A stretch of 64,000 bases of DNA from a virus: IMG/VR virus record IMGVR_UViG_3300012001_000008, positions 1 through 64,000 of that record; one strand, written 5' to 3'. This document shows positions 56,396 to 64,000 of the stretch, in pieces. Below the pieces are notes generated by a model. It was not told the DNA's origin. It searched no databases and was given only the letters and a program-made list of their open reading frames with translations. Position 1 is the first letter of the stretch. Each line of letters begins with the position of its first letter. The position numbers and the translations under genes are program-made.

Positions 56396-57126
56396 CCGTG
56401 GTTATTTAGCCGTAGCTCCCACGTTCCTTTACCCTTGCTCTGATATACCTTACAGTAATCTGGGTAGTCTTCGGCGAGAATCTTCGCAGCTCTCTCAATA
56501 ATCTTAGGTGTGCGCTTCTCTTGCATACCGCCTGGTTGCTTGTAATAAGCGGTGTTAACAGTGATGTAGTCAAATCTAACCAGTCCACCTTCTTCGGCAA
56601 ATACTTGGAATCCGCGACGGTAGTCATCTTTTTCATCTGTGAGGACATGGTGAGCCTCTGAACCTGTGTTAATTAGACCCCAGCAAGAACCAACCTGTAG
56701 GAATAGACCGCGTGTAATACGGGGCTTCATAAAGAAGGCGTTACGCGCTGCATAGATACCCCATGTACTTGTGCCGAGTTGGTGGCATAGTTCAAAGCCC
56801 TTTTTAGCAAAGTCGAGATTGCTCTCTACAAGCTTCTTGCCATCCTTAGATAGCTTCTCAAATGACTTAATATCATCATCTACGAATAGAATCTCTGTTC
56901 CCTTTGGGTAATAATCTAATATGCGCGAGACATTCTTGCTCTTGGTGGGGACGGAGTCTACAATCTTGACCATGCCACCAGTCTGACGGACATAGTCATC
57001 GTGTTCCTCTGGGTCGCTTAGGAAAACCGTGACATCAGCCAAATTAGCCCCACTACGAATAAGTGAGGCTATGGTTAGTTCAAAAATCTTATCGGCGCGA
57101 CGGTAGCTAGGAATTGCTATTTGCAT
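56365..57126 (-). CDS. Glycosyltransferase-like protein (TAGT-type)
   Basis: 253 residues. The opening MQIAIPSYRRADKI and ILFVDDDIKSFE (D-x-D motif for metal and nucleotide sugar) fit the TET-associated glycosyltransferase group. These add sugars to oxidised pyrimidines in phage DNA. It overlaps the TET/JBP-like gene by 20 bases, which strengthens the call. The sugar and base are unknown. Confidence 0.78.
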   Translation of the reverse strand: MQIAIPSYRRADKIFELTIASLIRSGANLADVTVFLSDPEEHDDYVRQTGGMVKIVDSVPTKSKNVSRILDYYPKGTEILFVDDDIKSFEKLSKDGKKLVESNLDFAKKGFELCHQLGTSTWGIYAARNAFFMKPRITRGLFLQVGSCWGLINTGSEAHHVLTDEKDDYRRGFQVFAEEGGLVRFDYITVNTAYYKQPGGMQEKRTPKIIERAAKILAEDYPDYCKVYQSKGKGTWELRLNNHGYKTEVLETL

Positions 57127-57964
57127 CTTTTTCCTCCTGAATCATACGGAGTAACTTTTCGAGTTTGCGGTCTTCTGCCTTCTTTGCATTGGCGACTTCA
57201 AGGGAGGTCTCAAGACAGTTCCACATTTGAACGAGTGAATAGAACACAATAGTGAAGCGATAAGATGCCTCAGTTGTACCCTTCATTGGAGTTACGCCAT
57301 GAACGAATCGCTGTCCGTCAAACATAGAGAGTGAACCGTTGCTAATCTTTAGGTTAACTTTTAGTTCAGGGATGTGGAGGTAGCCTCCCTTGATGTCCTT
57401 TTTGAGGCCAAGCATGATGGAGAATACGTCCTTAAAGTTACCAGTGTCCATGTGATACTTGAGTGGATTATTCTTGTTGATGATGCCACTAGTAAAGTGA
57501 GTCTCTGGCATGAGATATTCACCACGAACATTCGTAGCGAGTTCGGCGTGGTTTTTGTAACGCTTGTCGGCGTACTGGCTATATAATTCCTCGGCTGACT
57601 TAGCAACAGCAAACAGGTCGTCTTCTATAGACTTGTATTTGTTGCCGAAAGCAGTCTTCGAACAGGTCTTTTTACCAGCAAGACCAACCATGCGTGGACG
57701 GTAGCCGATAATCTCCGACTGAGTTACAAGTCCGTTTGTTCGCTTGTTAACAGAGAACTTGACCTTACTTAGGGCATTAATCATGCGGTCGGTGTCGAGG
57801 AGTTCGTCGGTGTCTTTGTAGATAAGTAGCGTTTCGCCAGTGTTCTTGTCTACAATGATGGTGTCCTCCGAGATGATTGGGTCATCATTCTCGAAGGCTT
57901 TTTGGCTTAGAAGCTCTTTAGTGTTATTTGGGGCTTCTGATAAATCAACGTATAGCGTCTTCAT
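57107..57964 (-). CDS. TET/JBP-like 2-oxoglutarate dioxygenase
   Basis: 285 residues. Iron ligands H171-x-D173 (KYHMDTGN) and H222 (RFVHGV), with R236 in ASYRFTIVFYS to bind 2-oxoglutarate. The double-stranded beta-helix core and this final motif resemble the TET/JBP family, which hydroxylates 5-methylpyrimidines in DNA. No cytosine methyltransferase is visible here, so the substrate may be thymine or a base made by genes outside the window. Confidence 0.8.
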   Translation of the reverse strand: MKTLYVDLSEAPNNTKELLSQKAFENDDPIISEDTIIVDKNTGETLLIYKDTDELLDTDRMINALSKVKFSVNKRTNGLVTQSEIIGYRPRMVGLAGKKTCSKTAFGNKYKSIEDDLFAVAKSAEELYSQYADKRYKNHAELATNVRGEYLMPETHFTSGIINKNNPLKYHMDTGNFKDVFSIMLGLKKDIKGGYLHIPELKVNLKISNGSLSMFDGQRFVHGVTPMKGTTEASYRFTIVFYSLVQMWNCLETSLEVANAKKAEDRKLEKLLRMIQEEKDANSNS

Positions 57965-58586
57965 ACTTCTCCTTTACAGCGGTTACGATTGCATCCGTAA
58001 CGGTATCTACGCCATAAAGTTCACGGAAGTAATTTGCGTAGGTCATAAACTCTACGAATGAGGCTTTGTCGAACGTAAGGGATACGCTCATAGAATCACG
58101 AAGTTCAGTATCGGCGAGTGCATCTCCTGGTGTGCGAGTTCCTTCTGGGACTTGGGTAACTTCTTCACCGAGTTCGTAGAAGCGAATGCCATCAAAGTTA
58201 GTCAGTTCGAATACTTCGGCTTCTGGCAGTTCGTAGGTAGCGATAAAGTTATCAATACCCTCTTGGGTGATTGTACCGTATTGCGAAGTAATTTGTAGAA
58301 GGCGAGCCATAGCTGCATTCATGTCTGGCGCATCAAGTGTGATATAAGGAATCGGCTCGTTCCAGCCTTCTGTCTGCAAGACGTGTTGGCGTTGGTGTCC
58401 GTCTAGTAGCCACTTCTGACCAGTCTCATCAATCCAAGCAACGAGAGGAATATCAAATCCGTTTTTCTCGATAGCTTTCTTTAGCTTTGCATAATTATCT
58501 TTGCTAAGGTATTTGAGTTCGCCTTGGCTTGCTTCAAACTCCGTTATAGGCGCTGTTGGCAACTTGTTGGGGTTATTTACTTGCAT
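57945..58586 (-). CDS. ParB-like nuclease-domain protein
   Basis: 213 residues. LSKDNYAKLKKAIEKNGFDIPLVAW then LLDGHQRQHVL, G-W and PIPYI form the ParB/sulfiredoxin-fold pattern (G-H-Q-R). Phages often keep such proteins next to DNA methylation or hypermodification enzymes. It may recognise DNA or use a nucleotide. Overlaps the dioxygenase gene by 20 bases. Confidence 0.8.
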   Translation of the reverse strand: MQVNNPNKLPTAPITEFEASQGELKYLSKDNYAKLKKAIEKNGFDIPLVAWIDETGQKWLLDGHQRQHVLQTEGWNEPIPYITLDAPDMNAAMARLLQITSQYGTITQEGIDNFIATYELPEAEVFELTNFDGIRFYELGEEVTQVPEGTRTPGDALADTELRDSMSVSLTFDKASFVEFMTYANYFRELYGVDTVTDAIVTAVKEKYEDAIR

Positions 58587-58603
58587 GTTATTCCTTTTTT
58601 ATT

Positions 58604-58813
58604 TTATTCTTCACCGCGAATGATGTGTGATTCAAGTTCTTCGAGTTCTTCTTCTGTGGCGAGGCGCTCTTCATCTACTGGGAAGTCATCACTTCCGTAC
58701 ACGTCTAGGGCATCGTCAAAGCGTTCAAGTTCTGCAAAAATAAAAGCACCAATTCTTCGTTTGATAGTTTCAATTTTGTCTGATATTTTTTCTACAATTG
58801 GTGGTTTTTCCAT
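58604..58813 (-). CDS. Leaderless acidic protein
   Basis: 69 residues, helical with an acidic end. ATG six bases after TATAAT (58820-58825) with no ribosome site. Function unknown. Confidence 0.65.
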   Translation of the reverse strand: MEKPPIVEKISDKIETIKRRIGAFIFAELERFDDALDVYGSDDFPVDEERLATEEELEELESHIIRGEE

Positions 58814-58819
58814 ATCGCT

Positions 58820-58825
58820 ATTATA
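58820..58825 (-). promoter_or_regulatory. -10 element of a leaderless gene
   Basis: TATAAT-AGCGAT-ATGG on the minus strand. Confidence 0.6.
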
Positions 58826-58827
58826 CC

Positions 58828-59124
58828 TTATTTATGTTTGTACACTAGTTCTTGGATTATCACCGCTACACCACTCATTATGAGCGTATAGATGATAAAT
58901 GTCAATATACTAGTTGAGATGAGGATTGCGAATAGTCCCGCAACCCATACAGATACACAGTAGAAGCAACTAACAAGGTCATATAGCCCACCTGAGCGCT
59001 TCTGCCGTTTAGCGAGTAAGGCTCTAGCGCGAACAAAGATGTCGAGTGGACCACGTTCAGTCCATAGGATTCTTGATAAGCGCCAGACACCTACTCCGAG
59101 TAGTACTAGAAGCCAACAATCCAT
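58828..59124 (-). CDS. DUF1360-like membrane protein
   Basis: 98 residues, three hydrophobic segments. The DUF1360 pattern is visible: a V-W-R-L-S-R-I-L start, G-P-L-D-I-F in the loop and C-F-Y-C-x-S-V-W in the middle. The family occurs in Gram-positive bacteria and phages; role unknown. Confidence 0.72.
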   Translation of the reverse strand: MDCWLLVLLGVGVWRLSRILWTERGPLDIFVRARALLAKRQKRSGGLYDLVSCFYCVSVWVAGLFAILISTSILTFIIYTLIMSGVAVIIQELVYKHK

Positions 59125-59228
59125 CGTATGAGCTTAACCGTTACGGCTACGATAATTGCGACGATACAAAGTCCGATGACTATGCCAGCCACTCTCGCAG
59201 CTTTGCCGTCTTGTGGTTGATTTACCAT
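59106..59228 (-). CDS. Small membrane protein
   Basis: 40 residues, one membrane helix (about 14-33). ATG overlaps the upstream stop (TAATG), and the end overlaps the DUF1360-like start by 19 bases. Confidence 0.55.
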   Translation of the reverse strand: MVNQPQDGKAARVAGIVIGLCIVAIIVAVTVKLIRWIVGF

Positions 59229-59629
59229 TACACTTCCTCCATTTCGATTTCGTTATCTTCCTCTACCTCTTCTGGGTGTTCCTCAATTTGCTTGAGACGG
59301 TCTTCGTGGCTAGAAATTGCATTCTTGTACACGTTGATACGACCTTGGTGGAACATCTTTTCTACTTCGACGGTGTTAACCTCTTTTAGCAAGCCTTCGA
59401 GGACAGCCTTACAGTCTGCGTAAGAGTAGTAAGACATGGCAATAGGCTGGATTTCTTTTTTCAGTCCATTAATCATAAAGCTATACTTAACCTTGCCTGG
59501 CTCAAGCGAGCTAGTGCTAATCTGCACGGTATAGTCGAGAGTGTTGTCCTTAAATGCGAGACGGATTACCTTGCGTACAAGCTTCTCTAGCTCGATGACG
59601 CTCTCTGTTGGTGTTGATGGTTTTGCCAT
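59228..59629 (-). CDS. Hypothetical coiled-coil protein
   Basis: 133 residues, mixed start then a long acidic helix (HEDRLKQIEEHPEEVEEDNE). Coupled on both sides by one-base overlaps. Function unknown. Confidence 0.65.
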   Translation of the reverse strand: MAKPSTPTESVIELEKLVRKVIRLAFKDNTLDYTVQISTSSLEPGKVKYSFMINGLKKEIQPIAMSYYSYADCKAVLEGLLKEVNTVEVEKMFHQGRINVYKNAISSHEDRLKQIEEHPEEVEEDNEIEMEEV

Positions 59630-59844
59630 TAATGTGCCTTCCTAAATGCTTTTTTTGATTTTGCTCGTGCAAGTTGCAACGAATGAGTTGATTTTGTGTA
59701 TTTTGGGTCAGTCGCTGGACGCTGACGACGAGCTGCGCGAGTCTTAATGACCATGTTGCCATCATTGTCGAAAGTAGTGATACCACCATGTTCTGCGAAA
59801 TACTCGATTTCCTCTTGGGTTAGTTCTACTTTTGCCTGTTCCAT
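59629..59844 (-). CDS. Hypothetical small basic protein
   Basis: 71 residues, acidic first third (LTQEEIEYFAEHGG) and very basic end. Perhaps nucleic-acid binding. Coupled to its neighbour (ATG/TAA overlap). Confidence 0.6.
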   Translation of the reverse strand: MEQAKVELTQEEIEYFAEHGGITTFDNDGNMVIKTRAARRQRPATDPKYTKSTHSLQLARAKSKKAFRKAH

Positions 59845-59845
59845 A

Positions 59846-60064
59846 CTATGCTACTTCCGTGAAGTCGATGTAGTAGCTTTTCCCTACAACAAACTGGTCT
59901 GCTGTTGACTCTTGCACTAGACCCATTTCTAAGACACCACTTGGCGTGTACTTAAAGAAGGTCGCATTCTCTGCGCTTGAGCCAATAACTGCCGTTAAGC
60001 GTACTCGGTAGCCGTCTTTGACCTCTGTTTTAGATTCTACTGTGAACTTTGCTCGTGTTGCCAT
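59846..60064 (-). CDS. Conserved phage hypothetical protein
   Basis: 72 residues from ATG 60064 (AGGAG upstream). The sequence (ATRAKFTVESKTE..., then ENATFFKYTPSG and GKSYYIDF) is a beta-barrel-like small protein found in many phages. Function unknown; proposed virion or DNA-binding roles are untested. Confidence 0.72.
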   Translation of the reverse strand: MATRAKFTVESKTEVKDGYRVRLTAVIGSSAENATFFKYTPSGVLEMGLVQESTADQFVVGKSYYIDFTEVA

Positions 60065-60080
60065 ATTATCTCCTATTTCT

Positions 60081-60109
60081 ATTGTATCTTTAGTACTTAA
60101 GGTTGTCAA
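60081..60109 (-). promoter_or_regulatory. Consensus sigma70-type promoter
   Basis: TTGACA (60104-60109), 17 bp, TACAAT (60081-60086) on the minus strand, the only exact TTGACA -35 noticed in the window. Confidence 0.68.
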
Positions 60110-60112
60110 GCA

Positions 60113-60850
60113 TTATAACGCTTTTAGGTCTGCTTGTAGTTGGGCGATGTTTAAGTTGCCGACGCTGACACCATTCTTGAGCATTTCTTCACTGAGGTAT
60201 ACGATACTTTCATCGTTATACTTCTTAAAGAATCCCCATGTCATCTTCTGCACTTTTCCCCAAGTAACGACATAAACATAGCGCCTGTCATAGCCGATAG
60301 CAGGGATGTAGTGTCCACCTTCGATTGCTGAACGAACGATTCGCCATGGCTTATCATCGTTAAATTGCTTCATAGCGCTTCCTGGGAAGTTAATACCAAG
60401 ACCAACAACTCCGAAAGTTGAGATAGCCTGCTTAAGTTGTGTTACGTTTGAAGCCTCCAAAGCAAGATAGGCTGCAACCTTGTGTCGCTTACCCTGTGTA
60501 TCGACAATACCGACATTCTGACGATACTTCGCTGCAACTGCCATATCAGTACCTTGGTCTGAGTTAGGGTCATTTGGGTTAAACCCTGTTACTGCTGAGT
60601 AGTCTGAAAGCGAGTTCGAGTCGTTGATTATAACATTAACAGTTGCTTCATTATTCCAAAGCATTGTTTCGTGTCCAGCACCTGCCCAAACACAGTCGCC
60701 ATAAGAGTCGTTTCCAAGTACGCCCCAGATGCCTGGATAGTACTTATTAGCCGTGTAAGAGCTTGGTGGTTTTGGCAATTCTGTTAAGTAAGCCTTTAGT
60801 TTGAATGATACAGCGTTTGGTCGCGCTGGTAGTTTACCGAGTTTATACAT
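60113..60850 (-). CDS. Papain-like cysteine peptidase fold protein
   Basis: 245 residues. GDCVWAGAGH with C53, EGGHYIPAIGYD with the catalytic-type His, and VTWGKVQKMTWGF as the third block match the papain/C1-like peptidase pattern of phage proteins in Gram-positive hosts. No signal peptide. Could process a virion protein or act on host targets. Confidence 0.75.
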   Translation of the reverse strand: MYKLGKLPARPNAVSFKLKAYLTELPKPPSSYTANKYYPGIWGVLGNDSYGDCVWAGAGHETMLWNNEATVNVIINDSNSLSDYSAVTGFNPNDPNSDQGTDMAVAAKYRQNVGIVDTQGKRHKVAAYLALEASNVTQLKQAISTFGVVGLGINFPGSAMKQFNDDKPWRIVRSAIEGGHYIPAIGYDRRYVYVVTWGKVQKMTWGFFKKYNDESIVYLSEEMLKNGVSVGNLNIAQLQADLKAL

Positions 60851-60859
60851 TTGTTCTCC

Positions 60860-61924
60860 TTATTTATTCCTACCTACTATTATATCGGTTCGGTCATTAG
60901 AGAACTTTAGCCGTGCGCAGATGCCAATGTTAATCTCGCGCGAGATAGCTCTCTGCTGTTCATAGCTAATATAACCATACTCGCTAAACTTACGAGATGC
61001 TGGCATAGATACCTTTTCTAGCCACTTCTTCCAACGAGCATCTACATCGTCTTCCTCGAAGAAGATTGGATTAGCATGAGAAGCTTCCATATCGAATCCA
61101 TAGTGACTCTTTTCGTACTCGTTACCAACTGGCTTGTACTGGTTTAACATGAACGAAAGCTCTGGTAGCATAAAACGAAGTACACCAAAATCTTCCATCA
61201 ACTGAATACCAGTACTGGAATACTCACCCATAAGTAGCTTATCTATCTCTTGTACCCAGCGCTCTCTTGATACGTCTAAAATACGAGCTGCAAGCTGTCT
61301 TGCCTTACCAGTAAAGTTTGGGTCAACAGTGAAGCCGTAACGCGCTGCAAATCGAGCTGCACGAAGCATACGGAGAGGGTCTTCCTGAATCCTATCCTTT
61401 GGAAGTCCAACTGTAACAATCTTCTTTCCATGAATATGTAGCTTACCACCGTATGGGTCATAGATAGTTCCGTCTGGGCGAAGCACCATAGCGTTCATCG
61501 TGAAGTCACGGCGAGCAAGGTCTGAATCAATATCTGTCACAAAAGTAACATCAGGTTGACGGCTCTTGCTCGTATAAACCTCGGTGCGGAAAGTAGTTAC
61601 CTCTACATATTCATAAACGGTGTGAAACTCCTTGTACCTTTCTACGTCACCCCATACCTTCTTCATTTCTTCGTTTGTTGGAACCTCAACTGGAACCTTG
61701 AAACCGATAGTGCCATGCTTCTTGCCATTACCAACAAAGTAAGCGTGGCGTCCAGCGTCATGCACGAGCTTCTCCATTTCTTCAACAAGTAACGGGGTGG
61801 TGAAGTCGTAGTCCTTCGGAGTATTGCCCATAACGATGTCTCGCACTGCGCCACCAACAAGATATACCTCGTCTGTACCGAGAATCCTTATTACTTCTTG
61901 CTGAATTGCTAGTGCCTTTTCCAT
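60860..61924 (-). CDS. CCA tRNA nucleotidyltransferase
   Basis: 354 residues. Class II CCA-adding enzyme/poly(A) polymerase head: YLVGGAVRD at 21-29, KDYDF at 37-41 (metal-binding acids), RRDFTMNAM and EDPLRMLRAARFAARYGF. The C-terminal domain is short. It would add or repair the 3' CCA of tRNAs. Shorter than many bacterial forms but complete in its catalytic half. The window also carries 11 tRNAs, so a role in their upkeep is likely. Confidence 0.88.
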   Translation of the reverse strand: MEKALAIQQEVIRILGTDEVYLVGGAVRDIVMGNTPKDYDFTTPLLVEEMEKLVHDAGRHAYFVGNGKKHGTIGFKVPVEVPTNEEMKKVWGDVERYKEFHTVYEYVEVTTFRTEVYTSKSRQPDVTFVTDIDSDLARRDFTMNAMVLRPDGTIYDPYGGKLHIHGKKIVTVGLPKDRIQEDPLRMLRAARFAARYGFTVDPNFTGKARQLAARILDVSRERWVQEIDKLLMGEYSSTGIQLMEDFGVLRFMLPELSFMLNQYKPVGNEYEKSHYGFDMEASHANPIFFEEDDVDARWKKWLEKVSMPASRKFSEYGYISYEQQRAISREINIGICARLKFSNDRTDIIVGRNK

Positions 61925-62217
61925 TACTTCTTAATCCCTAACTTTAGGTCTACTTTTTTGTATAATATCTGTGCGACGGCTTTTATAACCCTATCGTCGA
62001 ATGCTTCTTCTTTTGAAAGCCAATATAGTGAACGGCTCTTTACGGCTTTGTCAATTAAGTTGTCCATACTTAACTCGTCTGGTAGCAACTGCTTAACACG
62101 CTTATCTACTAGGCTTTCAATAGAAGCCTCAACCATGTCACGGATTTCTTGCTTTGTGATTCCCACTTCGTTATAAATAGCGTTGCGGAGTCTGTTTAGG
62201 TCTTGTTTATCTGCCAT
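61924..62217 (-). CDS. Hypothetical helical protein
   Basis: 97 residues, helical, with several Asp and Lys. Lies between two nucleotidyltransferase genes, overlapping both by one base. Function unknown. Confidence 0.65.
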   Translation of the reverse strand: MADKQDLNRLRNAIYNEVGITKQEIRDMVEASIESLVDKRVKQLLPDELSMDNLIDKAVKSRSLYWLSKEEAFDDRVIKAVAQILYKKVDLKLGIKK

Positions 62218-62903
62218 TACATATTCTCTTTTCTAATCTTATAAAGAAGTGCGTCAATCGCCTTCCAGTTTGGTTCGTCTGGGAGAACCGATACAATGTA
62301 CTCCATCTTCTTGTCCTCGGCGATGAATGCGTCCACAACAGTGTCTGGCGTTTGCTCACCCATCTTAAATAGCCACTCGCGCTGTTCTGGTGTTACTCGA
62401 ACAGTTAGTTCACCAGTCTCTAGTAGCTGTCGCGCCTGTAATAGAAGACGGAAACAGTGTCGAGTATGCTTGGCGAAACGGTTCTTTAGGGCGCTATCAT
62501 AGCCGTCCTTACCTTCTGCTTGGCGACGGCTAAGGCTAAGTGCCTGTCCCATGGCGTAGCCTCTGTACGCATTCATAACAGCCTTAGTAGACAAAAATGC
62601 CTTGCGGTTCTCTACTAGTAGCTTGCCAATTGGCGATAGGATTGTGTATTCCTCTAGCCATAACAGTTCTGAGACTGTTGGGTTTCCGCCGATGACTAGT
62701 TTCATAAACTTACCCACCTCGTGATATACCCAGTCTGGGTCTGTGTGGTCTACGGTTGTCTTAGCTGGATTAAAACTTAAAGATAACACATCTTTCGTAG
62801 GCAATAGGTAAACACCCTTGATGTCTACATCAGAGTTCTCTGTTGCGAGTCCGTAGGCTGTTGAACCTGTTACGCCTTCTAGAATTATGTTATCTGGCTT
62901 CAT
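62217..62903 (-). CDS. RlaP-like nucleotidyltransferase
   Basis: 228 residues. G13-S14 in VTGSTAYGLAT with D26-x-D28 (SDVDIKGV) are the nucleotidyltransferase motif. The rest (NPTVSELLWLEE, then AYRGYAMGQA) matches the predicted RNA-repair-pathway enzymes (RlaP, pfam10127). Its substrate is unknown; next to a CCA enzyme it may act on tRNA or on RNA ends. Confidence 0.78.
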   Translation of the reverse strand: MKPDNIILEGVTGSTAYGLATENSDVDIKGVYLLPTKDVLSLSFNPAKTTVDHTDPDWVYHEVGKFMKLVIGGNPTVSELLWLEEYTILSPIGKLLVENRKAFLSTKAVMNAYRGYAMGQALSLSRRQAEGKDGYDSALKNRFAKHTRHCFRLLLQARQLLETGELTVRVTPEQREWLFKMGEQTPDTVVDAFIAEDKKMEYIVSVLPDEPNWKAIDALLYKIRKENM

Positions 62904-63298
62904 TACTTCAATTCCCTCACATAGCGACCCTTAATTCTATTCCCATAATCGCCAGATTCTACTTTGGCTAGGATTTCGTCAATGATTTTTAGGTCGCTCT
63001 TTTTTACTTCTAATTGTTCTGTTTTCGCGCGAGCAGGTGGTTTTCCAGCACTAACATAAGCATAACTACTATCGTTCTTATCTTGCAACACTTTTGTGAA
63101 GCTGATAGGTTCTTCGTCACTACGATAGATATATGTCCATATAAGTGTCTTGACAGGAGTCTCACGTTTGCGCAACTTCTTTTCAGTCCTATGACCATAC
63201 CAAGAGTTGTTATTGACCTCGACTTCATATTCTTCCATCGTGTCCCAGACCTCACCAAGACAAACATCAATCTGAGTAATAGTCTTTATATACTCCAC
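62903..63298 (-). CDS. Hypothetical protein
   Basis: 131 residues, basic, with a beta-rich middle (PVKTLIWTYIYRSDEEPISF) and a helical end. Overlaps the next gene by 32 bases. Function unknown. Confidence 0.65.
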   Translation of the reverse strand: MEYIKTITQIDVCLGEVWDTMEEYEVEVNNNSWYGHRTEKKLRKRETPVKTLIWTYIYRSDEEPISFTKVLQDKNDSSYAYVSAGKPPARAKTEQLEVKKSDLKIIDEILAKVESGDYGNRIKGRYVRELK

Positions 63299-63821
63299 CC
63301 TGTTCCCACTTAGTTGTCTTGCTAGCTTTCTTCATCGCTGCCTTGTGCGCCATATCTGCGGTTGCATCTTTATATGCTTGCATACCTTCGTGGATAAGTC
63401 CTGGCTGTCCACCCTTGCGAGCAAACATGACTTTCTCTTTAATAAGACCATTCTCGATGTGACTATTTCTGATTAAGTCTGCAAGGACTGCATCATTAAC
63501 ACCTATGTTAAACTTAACGCCATCTTTTTCTACCTCACATTGCCAAAAAGACAGACGACCACCCTGCGAAGAACCACCTGCTGATTGTAGAATCTTAGCA
63601 GTGAAGCCCTTATTTTCGAACGTGTGGATTTCTGGCTCGTGAGTCTTCACATACTCTTTCTTCTCATAGTCATATTCACGTTCGGTTGCCCAGCTCTTGG
63701 CTGACTCTAGCCCTTTTTTATCTTTAGCATCAACAATATAGCCAGTGAAGTCTCTGCGTCCAGGAACCGTCTTTACTGCGACGGTTATATTATCCATTAG
63801 AACCCAGTAGTTATAAGCCAT
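63267..63821 (-). CDS. Hypothetical phage protein
   Basis: 184 residues. The first two thirds are beta-rich (NITVAVKTVPGRRDFTGYIV ...), the end is Lys/Ala-rich helical. GAGAGG upstream of ATG 63821. Similar two-part proteins occur in actino- and Gram-positive phages, without known role. Confidence 0.65.
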   Translation of the reverse strand: MAYNYWVLMDNITVAVKTVPGRRDFTGYIVDAKDKKGLESAKSWATEREYDYEKKEYVKTHEPEIHTFENKGFTAKILQSAGGSSQGGRLSFWQCEVEKDGVKFNIGVNDAVLADLIRNSHIENGLIKEKVMFARKGGQPGLIHEGMQAYKDATADMAHKAAMKKASKTTKWEQGGVYKDYYSD

Positions 63822-64000
63822 TAGAACCTCTCAGCCAACCACTTAAGTGTTTTACGCATGAACCGAGGAGTACCGTCATAACTAGTCATAAAGTCGTATG
63901 AACGGAATCCGCGAGCAACATGATTAAGCGCTTTGTACGCATCTTCATATTTGTTGCCTTCGCCGGTGTATAGGTCGAAACTCTCAAAGATTTGACGCTT
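63821..64000 (-). CDS. C-terminal part of a hypothetical protein (partial)
   Basis: 59 residues are visible before the window end, basic and aromatic (GFRSYDFMTSYDGTPRF, then KTLKWLAERF). The start lies beyond base 64000. The stop overlaps the next gene's ATG by one base. Confidence 0.6.
   Translation of the reverse strand, partial: KRQIFESFDLYTGEGNKYEDAYKALNHVARGFRSYDFMTSYDGTPRFMRKTLKWLAERF

Noticed and set aside
56365-58586. Complete 5-methylcytosine hypermodification pathway
   Set aside because: No DNA cytosine methyltransferase motif (PC, ENV) was seen in the window, so the base cannot be assigned.
1-64000. Integrase, repressor, attachment site or other lysogeny module
   Set aside because: No recombinase or CI/Cro-type protein was recognised. 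The tRNAs might serve as att sites in other phages, but no repeat of a tRNA end was seen.

Overview
This window is part of the genome of a large tailed bacteriophage with siphovirus-type morphology. It carries about 117 densely packed genes, 11 tRNAs, a late module on the minus strand (terminase, portal, minor head protein, HK97-type capsid, connectors, tail tube, tape measure, tail tip, fibres, endolysin, holin) and many small early-type genes. No integrase, repressor or attachment site was recognised, and both ends of the window cut genes, so it is a segment of a longer genome. The standard code is used. Shine-Dalgarno sites are of the AGAAAGG/GGAGG type. The endolysin (amidase plus a G5-like domain), the DUF6711-like and DUF859-like tail proteins and the lytic-transglycosylase-like protein point to a host with a Gram-positive-type wall (Firmicutes, Actinobacteria or a Saccharibacteria/CPR host). 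This is inference and the host is not determined.

Layout. 1-2.2 kb (+): small genes and an SSB-like protein with an acidic EIPF tip. 2.2-6.25 kb (-): a metallophosphoesterase, then 11 tRNAs interleaved with small leaderless genes and a thermonuclease. 6.3-8.9 kb (+): small membrane and wall-active genes. 9-10.3 kb (-): vWA protein, 47-residue protein, glutaredoxin. 10.4-11.5 kb (+): zinc-ribbon and YubB/DUF1281-like genes. 11.6-43.9 kb (-): lysis, tail, capsid, fibre, portal and terminase genes. A 726-residue protease-scaffold-capsid ORF carries internal ribosome sites, and a 1994-residue fibre carries about 69 tandem 14-residue repeats. 43.9-55.9 kb (-): many small genes with HNH, DnaQ-like exonuclease and HAD proteins, interrupted by two gene-free blocks that look like structured non-coding RNAs. 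56-64 kb: an HNH gene (+), then (-) a predicted DNA hypermodification set (glycosyltransferase, TET/JBP-like dioxygenase, ParB-like protein), a papain-like protease, a CCA-adding enzyme and a second nucleotidyltransferase.

Control signals stand out. Eighteen near-identical promoters (consensus TTGTGTTTT, exactly 17 bp from -35 to -10, -10 usually CATAAT) lie on both strands, before small genes, the tRNA array and the putative ncRNAs, and almost never inside the structural operon. Seven genes have TATAAT exactly six bases before the ATG, so transcription should begin at the start codon itself (leaderless mRNA). Late genes use TATAAT promoters, several with an extended -10.

The most notable unexplained element is a ~560-nt minus-strand RNA at 45923-46483. 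It has its own promoter and terminator, three long-range helices and a perfect 8-bp pseudoknot. A second candidate of ~310 nt lies at 54165-54476.
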